DNA of 47,299 nucleotides, from NCBI GenBank assembly GCA_003427395.1, contig BFEA01000014.1, positions 1,819,908-1,867,206 on the forward strand. The letters run 5' to 3'. The stretch is from Chara braunii (lineage: Eukaryota > Streptophyta > Charophyceae > Charales > Characeae). Positions 20,006 to 29,586 of the stretch are shown here, in pieces. Below the pieces are notes generated by a model. It was given only the letters and a program-made list of their open reading frames with translations, searched no databases and was not told where the DNA came from. Made by a program: the position numbers and the translations under genes. Every line of letters begins with the position of its first letter. Positions within the stretch are counted from its first letter, which is position 1.

Positions 20006-20583
20006 GACGCATGCTGTGTAACCGTTTGAACGCCGTGAACGCGCGTTCGCGTTCAAATGTGCGTTTGAACGCGGATTGCGCGTTCGTGTTCAAAATTGAA
20101 CGGCGTTCAATTATTATTATTTTTTTATTAAAAAAAACAAACAATTTAATGCCTAAAAATAACTTTTTGTTTCTGATTTTTTTTTAATGAGTTCTGTATG
20201 ATGTGAGGTACATGCCTCTCAATTTTGGAGTCTTTTTCCTAAGGCAAAAAAAAATGAAAAATCGCCAAAGATGGCGGTGTCAAATCGTGTTCGCTCACTA
20301 ATTTCAATTCTTTTTTTAATTTTTTTTTTTCTTCTGTTTTCTAATTTTTTTTCTTATTTGGTAACGAATTTAGATGTAATGCTCAGGCAAATGTCGTTTA
20401 TTTTATTTTTCTTCATAACATATTGTTTTTTCGGAATTTTTTGAGGTTTTTGTTTTTTTTTATTTTTTCCCGCGCGGAATTGAACTCCGTGTTCGGTCCC
20501 GTTCATTGAACGCGCGTGCATTCCGTTCAGTTTCTGAACGGAAAACACACGTTCAATGAACGCGCGGTTTCACAGGACGCATG
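20006..20583 (+). mobile_element. hAT-like MITE family A, copy 1 (562 bp)
   Basis: The element is 20014-20575, flanked by the perfect 8-bp TSD GACGCATG (20006-20013 and 20576-20583). TIRs are CTGTGTAACCG and, inverted, CTGTGAAACCG. Both ends are filled with GAACG/CGTTC dyads (gaacgcgcgttc, cgttcagtttctgaacg) and the middle is very AT-rich, with one conserved core 'aagatggcggtgtcaaatcg'. The same element is present in opposite orientation at 26780-27346. An 8-bp TSD indicates the hAT superfamily, although CTGTG is not the classical CAGGG start. No transposase is encoded. Confidence 0.88.
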
Positions 20584-20734
20584 GTACTATTACAGACACT
20601 GCCTGCGCACCACCCAAGGGTTGTTCATGGTGTTGTATGTTGGGTCTGGGTTTCACATGGGTTGCTTAGGGGTGTTGGTCTTGGGTGTTTTGTTGATCTC
20701 CCCAGTCTGGCATATCAAACGTTCGTGCCATTTC

Positions 20735-20815
20735 CACTAGTCGTTCACATGGTAGAGTTATACGATTACATGTTTCAAGGTCACGGGTTCGAGCCTGGTT
20801 CGGACCTTGGGGGGG
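20735..20815 (+). repeat. tRNA-like sequence with strong B box
   Basis: B box GGTTCGAGCC at 20786-20795, matching consensus. About 40 bases upstream, 'cacatggtagagtt' resembles a weak A box. The anticodon arm is not convincing, so this is a tRNA-derived repeat head rather than a working tRNA. Confidence 0.45.
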
Positions 20816-20856
20816 TTCCTTGTCCAGCTTACCCCGTTCTCTCTTCGATATACACA

Positions 20857-21056
20857 AATGATGCTGCCTATACATCTTGATACATTGATTTACAGAGCAC
20901 ATACAGCCTTCGGGCATATACATAGCTTGCGAACTATACATGGCCTATGGGCTACATACACAAGTTTCCACACATAGTGCTGTATGTACATCTTCATACG
21001 TAGATACACGAAGCATACACAACCTTCGGGTATACCCATACATTGCGAACTACACA
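20857..21056. repeat. Degenerate tandem repeat, about 115-bp period
   Basis: Two copies share 'tgctg', then 'acatctt', then 'acagccttcgggcatatac' (20903) against 'acaaccttcgggtatacc' (21018), then 'ttgcgaactatac'. No gene. From 21060 to 21650 I see no supported feature (one N at 21186). Confidence 0.65.
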
Positions 21057-21789
21057 ACTATCAAACTGGGGGGGTCTAGTCACTGGGTGGGGTCTAGTAT
21101 CTGCGGTAGGGACAGGTATGGGCCACCGGAGTTCCTACGGATATTCGGGTAGAACTGTCTAGTGGCTATATATAAGGCTTAGACCNTGGGGTAAGAGTAG
21201 GGGTATAAGTCGCTCAGGCCAGTCCGAGTTCCTCATGGCCTTGGGTAAGCTAGGGGAAGGACGGTAAGACTGCTTCAATGGGTGCTACCCTGTCCGAAAC
21301 CTAGGGTCCAGAGTCTCTTGGGGCCTATAGTAGATTGTCTCGGCTTGGCATTTTAAGTTCCCGTTCGACAGGGCTCGTCCGCTTTCGCTTCCACCAGGGC
21401 TGGGCAACCTATCAGCCCTGGTGCCTATCACTGCTGTTGGGTCCAAGTTACCTGCCCATTGGTAGGGTAATGGTCCTGAGTGCTGGTCACACTGAGGTAG
21501 GATAGTGGGACAGGGGGTGCGCTAGGACTCCAGGAGTATTGACGTGAGGATGGGATGGGAGGTGGTCTCATATTCCAGGACACCCACGGCCTAGTGCTCC
21601 AGGTGATCACTGTGTACTCAGTTACTGGCCTCTACAACACCATGGACTTAAAAAAAAAAAAAAAAATTAAAAAATATATATATACATGGAGGGGTTCCAT
21701 GCCACCCCCTCTTAACCGCTCGTTCCTCTTGTGGTGGTGCGGTTTAGTGCTGTAATGTTAAGAGGTTTAAGAGTTTCTTGTGTTTTGCG

Positions 21790-22110
21790 AAAAGCAGCAC
21801 CCTATGTGAGGGCGCAAACAAAAAACTCAGCGGACTGTGACACGAAATCTAACAAGTAGCACCTTCAAATATATTTTGCGTTGCGAAGTGACTCCAGGAC
21901 CTTCTTCTTCCCTCGCAGAAATTCTCCTCCTCTTGCACCTCATGACCCATTCCCAATGGCACACCAAAGTTCGGCAGCCATCTTTACTATATATAATATC
22001 TCTAGAATAATGGTTGAGAGGGGGCGGGGTGTTTTCGGGGGTCTTGGCAGAGGGGTTGGGAGGGGCGGGTAACCTTCGACCCCTGGTTAATCAGTGGGTT
22101 GGGCGTGTGG
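21790..22110 (+). repeat. Isolated copy of the 9.8-16.7 kb repeat
   Basis: Carries 'actcagcggactgtg', 'aacaagtagcacc', 'gcacctcatgacccattccc', 'aataatggttgagaggg' and the head 'cagtgggttgggcgtg', in the order seen in the cluster at 9826-16660. Confidence 0.7.
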
Positions 22111-25100
22111 CGCGCAACCTCACGCCCTGTGCTGTCTTTCGTTCGGAGTGCTAGATGTGTGGAACGAGGCCCAGAAAAACAGCAAGATGGGGTGTGCCAA
22201 GGATTTTTGAAAGTTGAGTGTGGGGACACAGACGGAACTGAGATCCCCCGTGTTGGTCCGACGAAGAAAGTCGATCGTTTTTCGAGCGACGCAAAATGCG
22301 CGCGGAAGTTTGGCGCGAGAGGAGAGAGAAATACAAATTCAATCCAGAAAATATTGTCGGACTTCCCACATGGCTACGGCCCTTCGTTTAGAACAGAAAG
22401 GCTTCGGCACACTTCGCGTGTCTCGTTTCCGTATTAAGTCCCGTCCTCGTTCACTGACCAGTTCTCAATCCGACGTGGAAGGTCTTAGTCGCGTGGCTCT
22501 TTCTCTATGTTCGTCCTCACTTCACACACGGTAGTGGAAACCCCTGGTTTCGTAGCGCTCAAAGCGCTGACATTCGGTGCATAGAGTGCGCGGCCAGTGG
22601 GGTTCTACTGTCGTCCACGGGATGACTATCAACTCATTGAATGACAACAATATCGAGTAGGGTGGGAAGTGTGTATTGATAATGACAAACCCAGCCTCTA
22701 CGAACCCTGAACAACGGTTTGTCGAAGGCAAGTAGTATCGTCCGCCGATCTGTGCGACAGCTTCTCGTACATCCTACTCGCATACACGTGTCCTTTCCTC
22801 GTTGTAGGGAAAAAGTCGTGTTGGTACGGGAGGTACGGGAGGCTGACGCCCGATCGAAGGGTGCTTGTCAGTCCACATGTCAATCAATTGCAAAAATTTT
22901 GAGACGTCATCAAGGAAAAATACTCGTGCAATCACCAATCAATCCTTTTCGACACGAGAGAGAGAAAAAAAACACTCATCAGCTCGATCATGCATGTAAC
23001 TGAGGGACCGACCCGCGACTCAGGTTTCCGTAAGCCACCGCGGTGTTGATCCCAGGCGCCTTATTTCTCGAGGCTGCCCTGTAGATCGGATGCAGATGTC
23101 GTGCAGCATAAGGCAGATGGCATGCACAGTGCATTGAGAACTACAGATCTAAACACTCTTGCATTCTCAAACAAAATCCCGCTGAGTGTGGCGTCTAATA
23201 AAAAGACAAGCATCTCCATACATTCATTCACTATGGAAGGTGCGAAAATGACAAGGGTACACAAATCGGAAATTAACCGAGAGAATTGTACACACACATC
23301 CACTGTTCACAAGACAAGAGGATCAATTCCTCAACCGCCGCGGATTACCCAGGAAACTAATGGAAGAGTTCCGGAAGAAGTTCCTTCACGCAGGAAAGCA
23401 TACAAATTCATTCTCATTTACGAGAGGAACAAGCATCAAGACACATCACCATTCAAAGATAGAAAAGAGAAAGAGAGACGAGGGAGGAAGATCGAGATAG
23501 GAGATGACAAAATCCGAAAAAGAAAGGAAGTTCGGCGTTGTTGCCGTATACTCACGCCAGAGATAAAGATCCGCAACAACAAAGGCGCATTCACCGTGAA
23601 TTCCAATATGGCCCCGGGCCAATCACTCACTCAACTCCAATCATCGATCCCCATACCCGCACCGACGATCCCGATCGTCGTGTGCTAACTCCCACCACTT
23701 CGATCGTCACCCCGCCGACGTAAACTCAACGCGGTTCGCCCAGATCCCACAGCCCGTCGTGGCGATCAAGCGCGCAACCGGCCATCCTATCGTGACAGGA
23801 CTTTCCGACTCGCACCAAACACTCTGCCTAGACACTGCTTCTCGGAAGCTGGCTTGGGAGTCGAGAACATAAGAGAGATTTGTGGGCGCGTTTGCGGAAT
23901 TTATAGTGGCGAGGAGGGAGACAAGGGAGGGAGAAGGCAGGGGGAAAGTCGAAGTGTAAGAAGAGAGGCAGGAGGAAAAGACTTGGTGAGAAGCGCGCTA
24001 CAGAAGCCATGCTGATCCTTCGGAACTCGGCAATAGGCCAATTAGACTAGTCGCGCAATAGGCAGATCCTCCCGTACCACTCGTCTGATTGGTGGGCGAG
24101 AGTAATCGAAGGATCGACCGGACTTCGCAAGCTTTGCTCGAAGGGCGAGAAAAGAAAAGGCGCGAGAAGTAGCGCAAGACGGGTCCAAGATTCAGATGAT
24201 CAATAAAGGGAAATAGGCACGCAAAGAGCAGAGCGGGTGAGAGAGAGAGGGAGAAAAACAGTTACGAGGAGAGAGGAAGAGGAGGAGGAAGGAAAAAGGA
24301 GCGCGGGAGAGAGCGATGTGGGGGATAGAGAGGAAAAAAGCTTTGCATGTGCGGCGCCGTCAACAAAAAAAGGAGAAAAAGACACCGAAACAGTTACAAC
24401 TTGCCTACATCCTAAACCAATTCAAAATTGAAATCACCATATTCGCGCGTGAAAGAGCGACGAGGGAAAAAAAAGTCCTACGCCTATTCGTATCCCCACA
24501 AAATTCAGAGAGTTTTCTCCAACACGACCGAGAACATTCACACACAAAAAGGACACGTTGAAGTTTCGCTTATCCCAGAATTCCCAACTGTCGGGCCCAA
24601 TTCCCAGTGCGCTCGCTAAGGCGCATGTAAATTTCTATGTATTTCCCGAATGGCAAAAAGAAAAAGCAGAACCAAGGAATTGTAAAAGCTTCCGAAAGAT
24701 GGGGGCCCAAAACACGGCACCCGAAATCAAGAAAACGGAACGGGGTTTTTATGGGGTTGGTATGATACAAGCAAAAAAAGGGTACGAAAGATAGCACGGG
24801 TTCGGCAAGTAGTTCGTCACATATGTGACGCGCAGGGGGTTCCAAAATTATGCGATCTCTTGATTGCATGTTATGGCGGAGAAGGGGAGAGAGAGAGAGA
24901 AAACAGAGTGATGAATGAGGAACCAAGCATATCAACAAACGATCCAGCCAGAGTCCATGTTGACGCCATCTTCAATTGCAGTCTTGTCGTGGTTATGTTC
25001 GCTCGTGCTGCTGGAATCATCGGTGATTATCCAGGTGACGCCATCATCGTCCGCCGGTTCTCTGTGTGCTGTACACCCCATTTTGTTGGTGCCCGTCGAA

Positions 25101-25400
25101 TCAGAGCGTAGGTTGACGTCATCGTTGATGGCGTGATCTTCGCAAAGCTTACTGATTCGTGCTGTTTTCCCCTGATTAGATGAAGAGAGGAGGGGCGGGG
25201 CGGGTTAGTCCCGTGACCGGGATCTACCGCCTAGTTGGAATGGGCCAGTAGAGGCGCTACATGGAGGGGAGCTCACGGGGACGACGGGGAGGGAGTGGGG
25301 GTAAGTAGCGATTCATCCCTTCTACCGTCACCGGAAGCTCCTCATATCGGATGATCCGGTGAAAGCGAGGAATTCAAAGCAATCACCGCTATGAGGGAGG
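22111..25400. other. Purine-rich stretch without recognisable gene
   Basis: 3.3 kb with no domain motif, tRNA, long tandem repeat or terminal repeat that I could support. Frames here are short, Arg/Lys/Glu-rich on one strand and Ser/Leu/Pro-rich on the other, as expected from GA-rich DNA. It lies downstream (minus sense) of the Ty3 element and could include its 3' LTR or untranslated region, but no matching second LTR is visible. Confidence 0.4.
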
Positions 25401-25706
25401 GAAGCGAGTTAGTCGCGATAGAAGGAGGAGAGGGTGCGGAGGAGCGCCTCTCGAAAGAACTCGTAGTGGCGACAGGCGGGGATTGTCCCTGTGGCTACGC
25501 AGTAGACTTCTACCACGTTGCATCGCTCCCATGCAGCGCTGAACAACACGATATACCAGCAGAACGTGGGGGCAGTGGGTTGAAGGGATGGGTGGGGGTA
25601 GACGGTAGCAAGTAGGCGGGTAGAGTAAAAAACGCGGAAGAGATGGGGAAGGAAGGGATGGAGGGGGAAGGTGACGGGGGTGCGGATCTGTTCAATGGTG
25701 AGGAAA

Positions 25707-26270
25707 TCAAGGGGGCGGCGGGAAAACGTCCGAGGACGAAGGCCTATCGTCCGCATCGGTACGTGGGCGAACTGGGGGACGGGTGGGGCTGGAGGAGGAG
25801 GGGGATCTACTCCGTCTCCGTCGCGCGGTACTTGGGGCGGCGGCTGCGGGGTCACCATCTCCGTGCTTTGGCGGTTCTGGATCCCTGGTCGGATCGTCAC
25901 CGATGCACTGACTTGCTCCGCTGGCAAATTCTAGCTTGCGTTTCCCGGCGGCAATCTCTTCTCGCCTACGCGCAGCCTCAGGGTCTTCCGCCTCCGTGCC
26001 CGTGCATGCTGCTTCCTCCGACAGGGCTTCCCACTCAGATCCGGTTTCTTCTTCCTCCTCTTCTGCTTCTTCTTCACTCAGCTCCCCCTCGCTATACTCG
26101 CTACAGCTTCTGTCCTCCGACGTTTCCTCGTCGTCGTCTTCTTCGTCGTCGTCGATCACCACTTCCTCCGCCCTCAGATAGAAGGCGTGATGATGTCGTA
26201 AGGCTTCAGATACACCTCCCGTGATGGTAGCGTACCTTCGTCCCTGGGCTCCTCCACGCACGCAGTCCAC
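25707..26270 (-). CDS. Acidic and Ser/Arg-rich ORF downstream of Ty3 pol
   Basis: 187 residues. A mixed N-terminal part ('EALRHHHAFYLRAEEVVIDD', about 23-42) leads into a strongly acidic block (about 39-75), then 'EAARRREEIAAGKRKLEF', then a basic Ser/Arg segment 'RRRRSRSPSSSSPTRPPVRP' near the C-terminus. The alternation of acidic and basic low-complexity tracts suggests a nucleic-acid-binding or chromatin-associated tail. Together with the two ORF pieces upstream (27789-27331 and 26735-26322) it appears to form a decayed open region 3' of the Ty3 integrase. No catalytic domain is recognised; a gag-like or accessory retroelement protein is the best guess. Confidence 0.5.
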   Translation of the reverse strand: MDCVRGGAQGRRYATITGGVSEALRHHHAFYLRAEEVVIDDDEEDDDEETSEDRSCSEYSEGELSEEEAEEEEEETGSEWEALSEEAACTGTEAEDPEAARRREEIAAGKRKLEFASGASQCIGDDPTRDPEPPKHGDGDPAAAAPSTARRRRSRSPSSSSPTRPPVRPRTDADDRPSSSDVFPPPP

Positions 26271-26321
26271 TGAAAATACGGATCCAACGACCGCGTGAGG
26301 ACGTGCGGGGCAGGGCTGTCG

Positions 26322-26735
26322 TCACTTTGCGAGACGATGTCGGGGCGAGAGATCGTCCCCTAATTGGACGATCGGCGCGATGAGCTCCTGCACAATCAAC
26401 TGGCGGCGGCCCGGTCGTACCGATCCAAAGAGAAAGTCGAGAAGATCGCCCTCCACGTTGGTCGTCCAAGCTTGTATGATCCACAACTCAAAATTTTCGA
26501 TCCATGCAGGATGCTCGCTGGTCTGCGTCCACGTCACCTGTACTCGGGCCAAGCACAAGGACAGCTCGTCAAAAGTTTGGCGCCACAGTCGCCAATGCCC
26601 AGGATTAATGAGCGGGACAGAAAGAGGCTCGAACGAGAAGGAAAGAGAAGGATGAAGATCGGACTGCCAGAAGGTGGGGAAAAGAGAGGGGAGACCAAAG
26701 ATGGAGAGAGGAGCGGGAGGAACGTCGTGGTTCAT
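26322..26735 (-). pseudogene. Coding-like ORF fragment downstream of Ty3 pol
   Basis: 137 residues with ordinary composition and many Trp residues: 'PGHWRLWRQTFDELSLCLAR', 'IENFELWIIQAWTTNVEGDL' and 'QELIAPIVQLGDD'. It lies between the MITE at 26780 and the acidic ORF, on the same strand. Likely a piece of one broken ORF: it is out of frame with the piece on the other side of the MITE, and it is followed by a stop before the acidic ORF. Not assigned to a family. Confidence 0.45.
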
Positions 26736-26771
26736 TGGGGGCGTGGGAAAGGGACGAGGGTGGGGATCGGA

Positions 26772-27354
26772 ATCGGCGGCTGTGTTACCGCTCGTTTATT
26801 GAACGCGGGTTTTCCGTTCAGAAACTGAACGGAATGAACGCGCGTTCAGTGAACGCGACCGAACGCGGAGTTCAATTCCGCACGGAAAAAAAAAAAAAAA
26901 AGTAAAAAAAAAAATCTCTAAACATTCCGAAAAAAACAAATGTTATGAAGAAAAATACAATAAACAACATTTGCCAGAGAATCACATCCAAATTCGCTAT
27001 CAAATTCGAAATAAAAATAGAGAACAGAAAATAGAAAAAAGTAAAAAAAGAATTGAAATCAGTAGGCGAACATGATTTGACACCGCCATCTTTGACGATT
27101 TTGCATTTTTTTTCCCTTGGCAAAATGACTCCAAAATTTACAGGCATGTAGCCCACATCATATAGAACTCACAAAAAAAAAATCAGAAAAAACAAAATAT
27201 TTTTAGGCATCGAAAATAGTTTTTGAAAAAAATAAAAATAAAAATAAATTGAACGCCGTTCAATTTTTGAACGCGAACGCGCAATCCGCGTTCAAACGCA
27301 CATTTGAACGCGAACGCGCGTTCACGGCATTCAAACGGTTAAATAGATCGGCGG
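26772..27354 (-). mobile_element. hAT-like MITE family A, copy 2 (567 bp)
   Basis: The element is 26780-27346, flanked by the perfect 8-bp TSD ATCGGCGG (26772-26779 and 27347-27354). TIRs are CTGTGTTACCG and, inverted, CTATTTAACCG. It is the reverse complement of the copy at 20014-20575 along its whole length: the same GAACG dyads at both ends, 'gacaccgccatcttt' core, 'actccaaaatttacaggcat' and A/T-rich middle, roughly 85-90% similar by eye. It interrupts a coding-like frame (see the ORF at 27331-27789). Confidence 0.9.
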
Positions 27355-27789
27355 CTCGCGCGGAGAGCGGCGGATCTCGCCGAGATCCGGCGCAAAGGTC
27401 GGGATGAGGATGTGCCCTGGTCGGGCGAGGCTGTGCTGCCACACGTTGGACACCTGCTCCGTCCACTCTCGCAGCGAGGTCAAGATCGCGGTATGCCACC
27501 GTGGATTGATCGAACTGATGCCGTCACTTAAAGCCGCAACCGTGGTGACGTGGCTCGTTCCGGGAGCCGCTCGCCGATGAACTGCTATTACTTCCGCCAG
27601 GACCACTGTTTGTGAGCTCCCTTCGAATCGAAACGCGGCGGCGGCACACACACCCACGTCGCAGAAGAACTGCGCTAAACACCGAAGATCCGTATTAAGC
27701 CGTGGATGACGAACTTGCCGAATTTCCGAGATGTGGCCGCGTGGCTGCAACAGTTGATCATCTAGAGCTCGCTCCGTGATGAAGCTCAT
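27331..27789 (-). pseudogene. Coding-like ORF truncated by a MITE
   Basis: 152 residues starting 'MSFITERALDDQLLQPRGHI', with 'LAQFFCDVGVCAAAAFRFEG', 'HVTTVAALSDGISSINPRW' and 'HTAILTSLREWTEQVSNVWQ'. Real coding sequence ends at the MITE TSD (27347-27354); the last few residues are MITE. It begins about 300 bp after the integrase stop, on the same strand, so it occupies the 3' accessory (envelope-like) position of the Ty3 element. No transmembrane segment or known domain is seen. It could also be the start of a separate element. Confidence 0.5.
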
Positions 27790-28085
27790 GGTGAGGACGG
27801 GGAGAAAGACGAAGGGCAGGAGGGAGAGAGCGGAGAGAGATTTAGATCGTCATTGTTCTCCTCGCTTTCGGAGGAGGGAGAGGGAGGAAGATGAGATGGA
27901 GGAAGAGGACGAAGCTAGGAGGTATGTCGGACGATAGGAATAGAGCTATGGCTCGCACTAGCCTCAAGCGCGATGCGCACCGTGTTGGCACCGTTAGGAC
28001 CGAGCTCGACAATGCGGAAGCAGCCAGAGAATTTGGGAGCGAGTTTCTGGTCGCGTGCACATTTACATACCTGCACTAGGTCCCC

Positions 28086-29516
28086 TCATTTATATTGGTG
28101 TTGGGGCCCAGCATTTCCATTCCGAGCTTCGTAGCTGCGGACCTGCCTACCGTGGCCCAGATCGGCCATCCTCTGTCTTTTTCGGGCTAGCTTCGAGACG
28201 GCCCGCTCCATTAATTCGGTATACCTTTTGGCCTTGGCCTTGAGGGATGCACGCGTGAATCTACCCCCTGCTTCGGCAATTTCCGAGTTACCCCGGTAGT
28301 CGACACAAGGGAGGCTATTAGTACGAAGCTGAAAGGGGGTGAACACCGTGGCCTCATGAGGGGTGGCCCGGTGGATCCCGACGATTTGATATACGATCTC
28401 GGGCCACGGACGCGTGTCATGCGGTGCTAAATTCCTGAGAAGGGCATTTTTAATCATGCGGTTGGCGTTCTCCACCAATCCATTCGACTCAGATACGTGG
28501 GGTGCCGTATGTTGGAGCGTGATACCCCTTCGTGCGAGCAGTTCCTCTACTTCTCCCTTGAATTCGGACCCATTGTCGGTTAAAATTTCTTCCGTATCTA
28601 GATGAGTGTAGAGGAACCGATCGATGTACGTGGCTATTTCTACGGCCTTGCGGGTCTTACAGGGATAGACCTCAATGTACTTGGAAAAATGATCAATTAA
28701 TACTAAAAGGATAGAATATTCACAGCGGTTTGGGCCAGGTGGCACGTCGATATCTGTTGTGTCCATACTGATTCCCTGGAAGGGGCGCTCTACTTTTGTT
28801 GATACGATCGTGTTTGGTCCCCGTATTGGGGCGCAATCAGCGGCACAAACCAGACAGTTGGCAATAATGTATCTGATATCATCTCGTATGTTGGACCAGA
28901 ACCATCGGTTCTGGTCGATAGTTGCCTTCGTGACACGTATCGCGAAATGAGCGGCCTGTTCTTCGTGAGCCGATCGGATCCAATCATATCTCTGGAATGG
29001 ATGGGGAACCGTCAACCACGAACCCCATCCGTCAGTTTTACGCTTCTCCAAATGACCGTTGATCCACCGATAGTCCCGAGATCTCTCGCTTTCCCTACGT
29101 CTGTCGTGTTTGGTGAGGTGACCCAATGATAATCCAGCGAATTTCGCCAATAAAATTTTATCCGTCCAAACCTCAGCTCGTCGGTATTTTTCGTCGTATT
29201 CAGGGTCGTCCGTACGGGCGGCCTCGAATCGAACCTCCGTGGGGAGTTTGTTCGTTCTACACAAGGGGCACCTCCATTCCTTGCTACTCGTCCGATATCG
29301 AACGCAGGCCCCGTGCGCACGATTGACACACGTGGCACATTCTACCCAATCCACAAACCCGGTTTCGAAAGGATGACAGTCGATCCCATAAACCCGTGCA
29401 ATACACGTACAAAAATAGCAGAACTTATCAGGGAGGGTGGCAAAGAAGGTTGAGGAAGTGAGAAGGGCTGAATTAGTAGGAGAAGAAGGGGTTGCGGAGA
29501 CAGGTGGGGTAGTCAT
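28086..29516 (-). CDS. Ty3/gypsy integrase with N-terminal PHD-type finger
   Basis: 476 residues, uninterrupted, ATG to stop. Residues 33-86 form a C4HC3 finger: C33-x2-C36-x23-C60-x2-C63-x4-H68-x2-C71-x11-C83-x2-C86, with a Trp two residues before the seventh Cys (W81), as in PHD fingers. Then comes the integrase zinc-binding HHCC motif (H184, H190, C221, C224) and the rve core with the D,D-35-E triad (D252 in 'MDTTDI', D314 in 'LTDNGSEF', E349 in 'ESNGLVEN'). The C-terminus is Lys/Arg-rich; no chromodomain is seen. Known role of the integrase family: inserts the cDNA copy into nuclear DNA. The finger may target modified histones (inference). Frame differs from the RNase H upstream (ends 29587), so it may be a separate ORF. 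Confidence 0.9.
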   Translation of the reverse strand: MTTPPVSATPSSPTNSALLTSSTFFATLPDKFCYFCTCIARVYGIDCHPFETGFVDWVECATCVNRAHGACVRYRTSSKEWRCPLCRTNKLPTEVRFEAARTDDPEYDEKYRRAEVWTDKILLAKFAGLSLGHLTKHDRRRESERSRDYRWINGHLEKRKTDGWGSWLTVPHPFQRYDWIRSAHEEQAAHFAIRVTKATIDQNRWFWSNIRDDIRYIIANCLVCAADCAPIRGPNTIVSTKVERPFQGISMDTTDIDVPPGPNRCEYSILLVLIDHFSKYIEVYPCKTRKAVEIATYIDRFLYTHLDTEEILTDNGSEFKGEVEELLARRGITLQHTAPHVSESNGLVENANRMIKNALLRNLAPHDTRPWPEIVYQIVGIHRATPHEATVFTPFQLRTNSLPCVDYRGNSEIAEAGGRFTRASLKAKAKRYTELMERAVSKLARKRQRMADLGHGRQVRSYEARNGNAGPQHQYK

Positions 29517-29586
29517 GATGACAGAGGAGGAGAGATGAGACCGAATTGTGGAGAAGGTAGAACAAACAAACTGGTCCTCGTGTCAC

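Noticed and set aside
23101-23688. 195-residue plus-strand frame
   Set aside because: Lys/Arg/Thr-rich composition follows the purine-rich DNA, no domain or conserved motif is recognisable, and no supporting neighbour was found.
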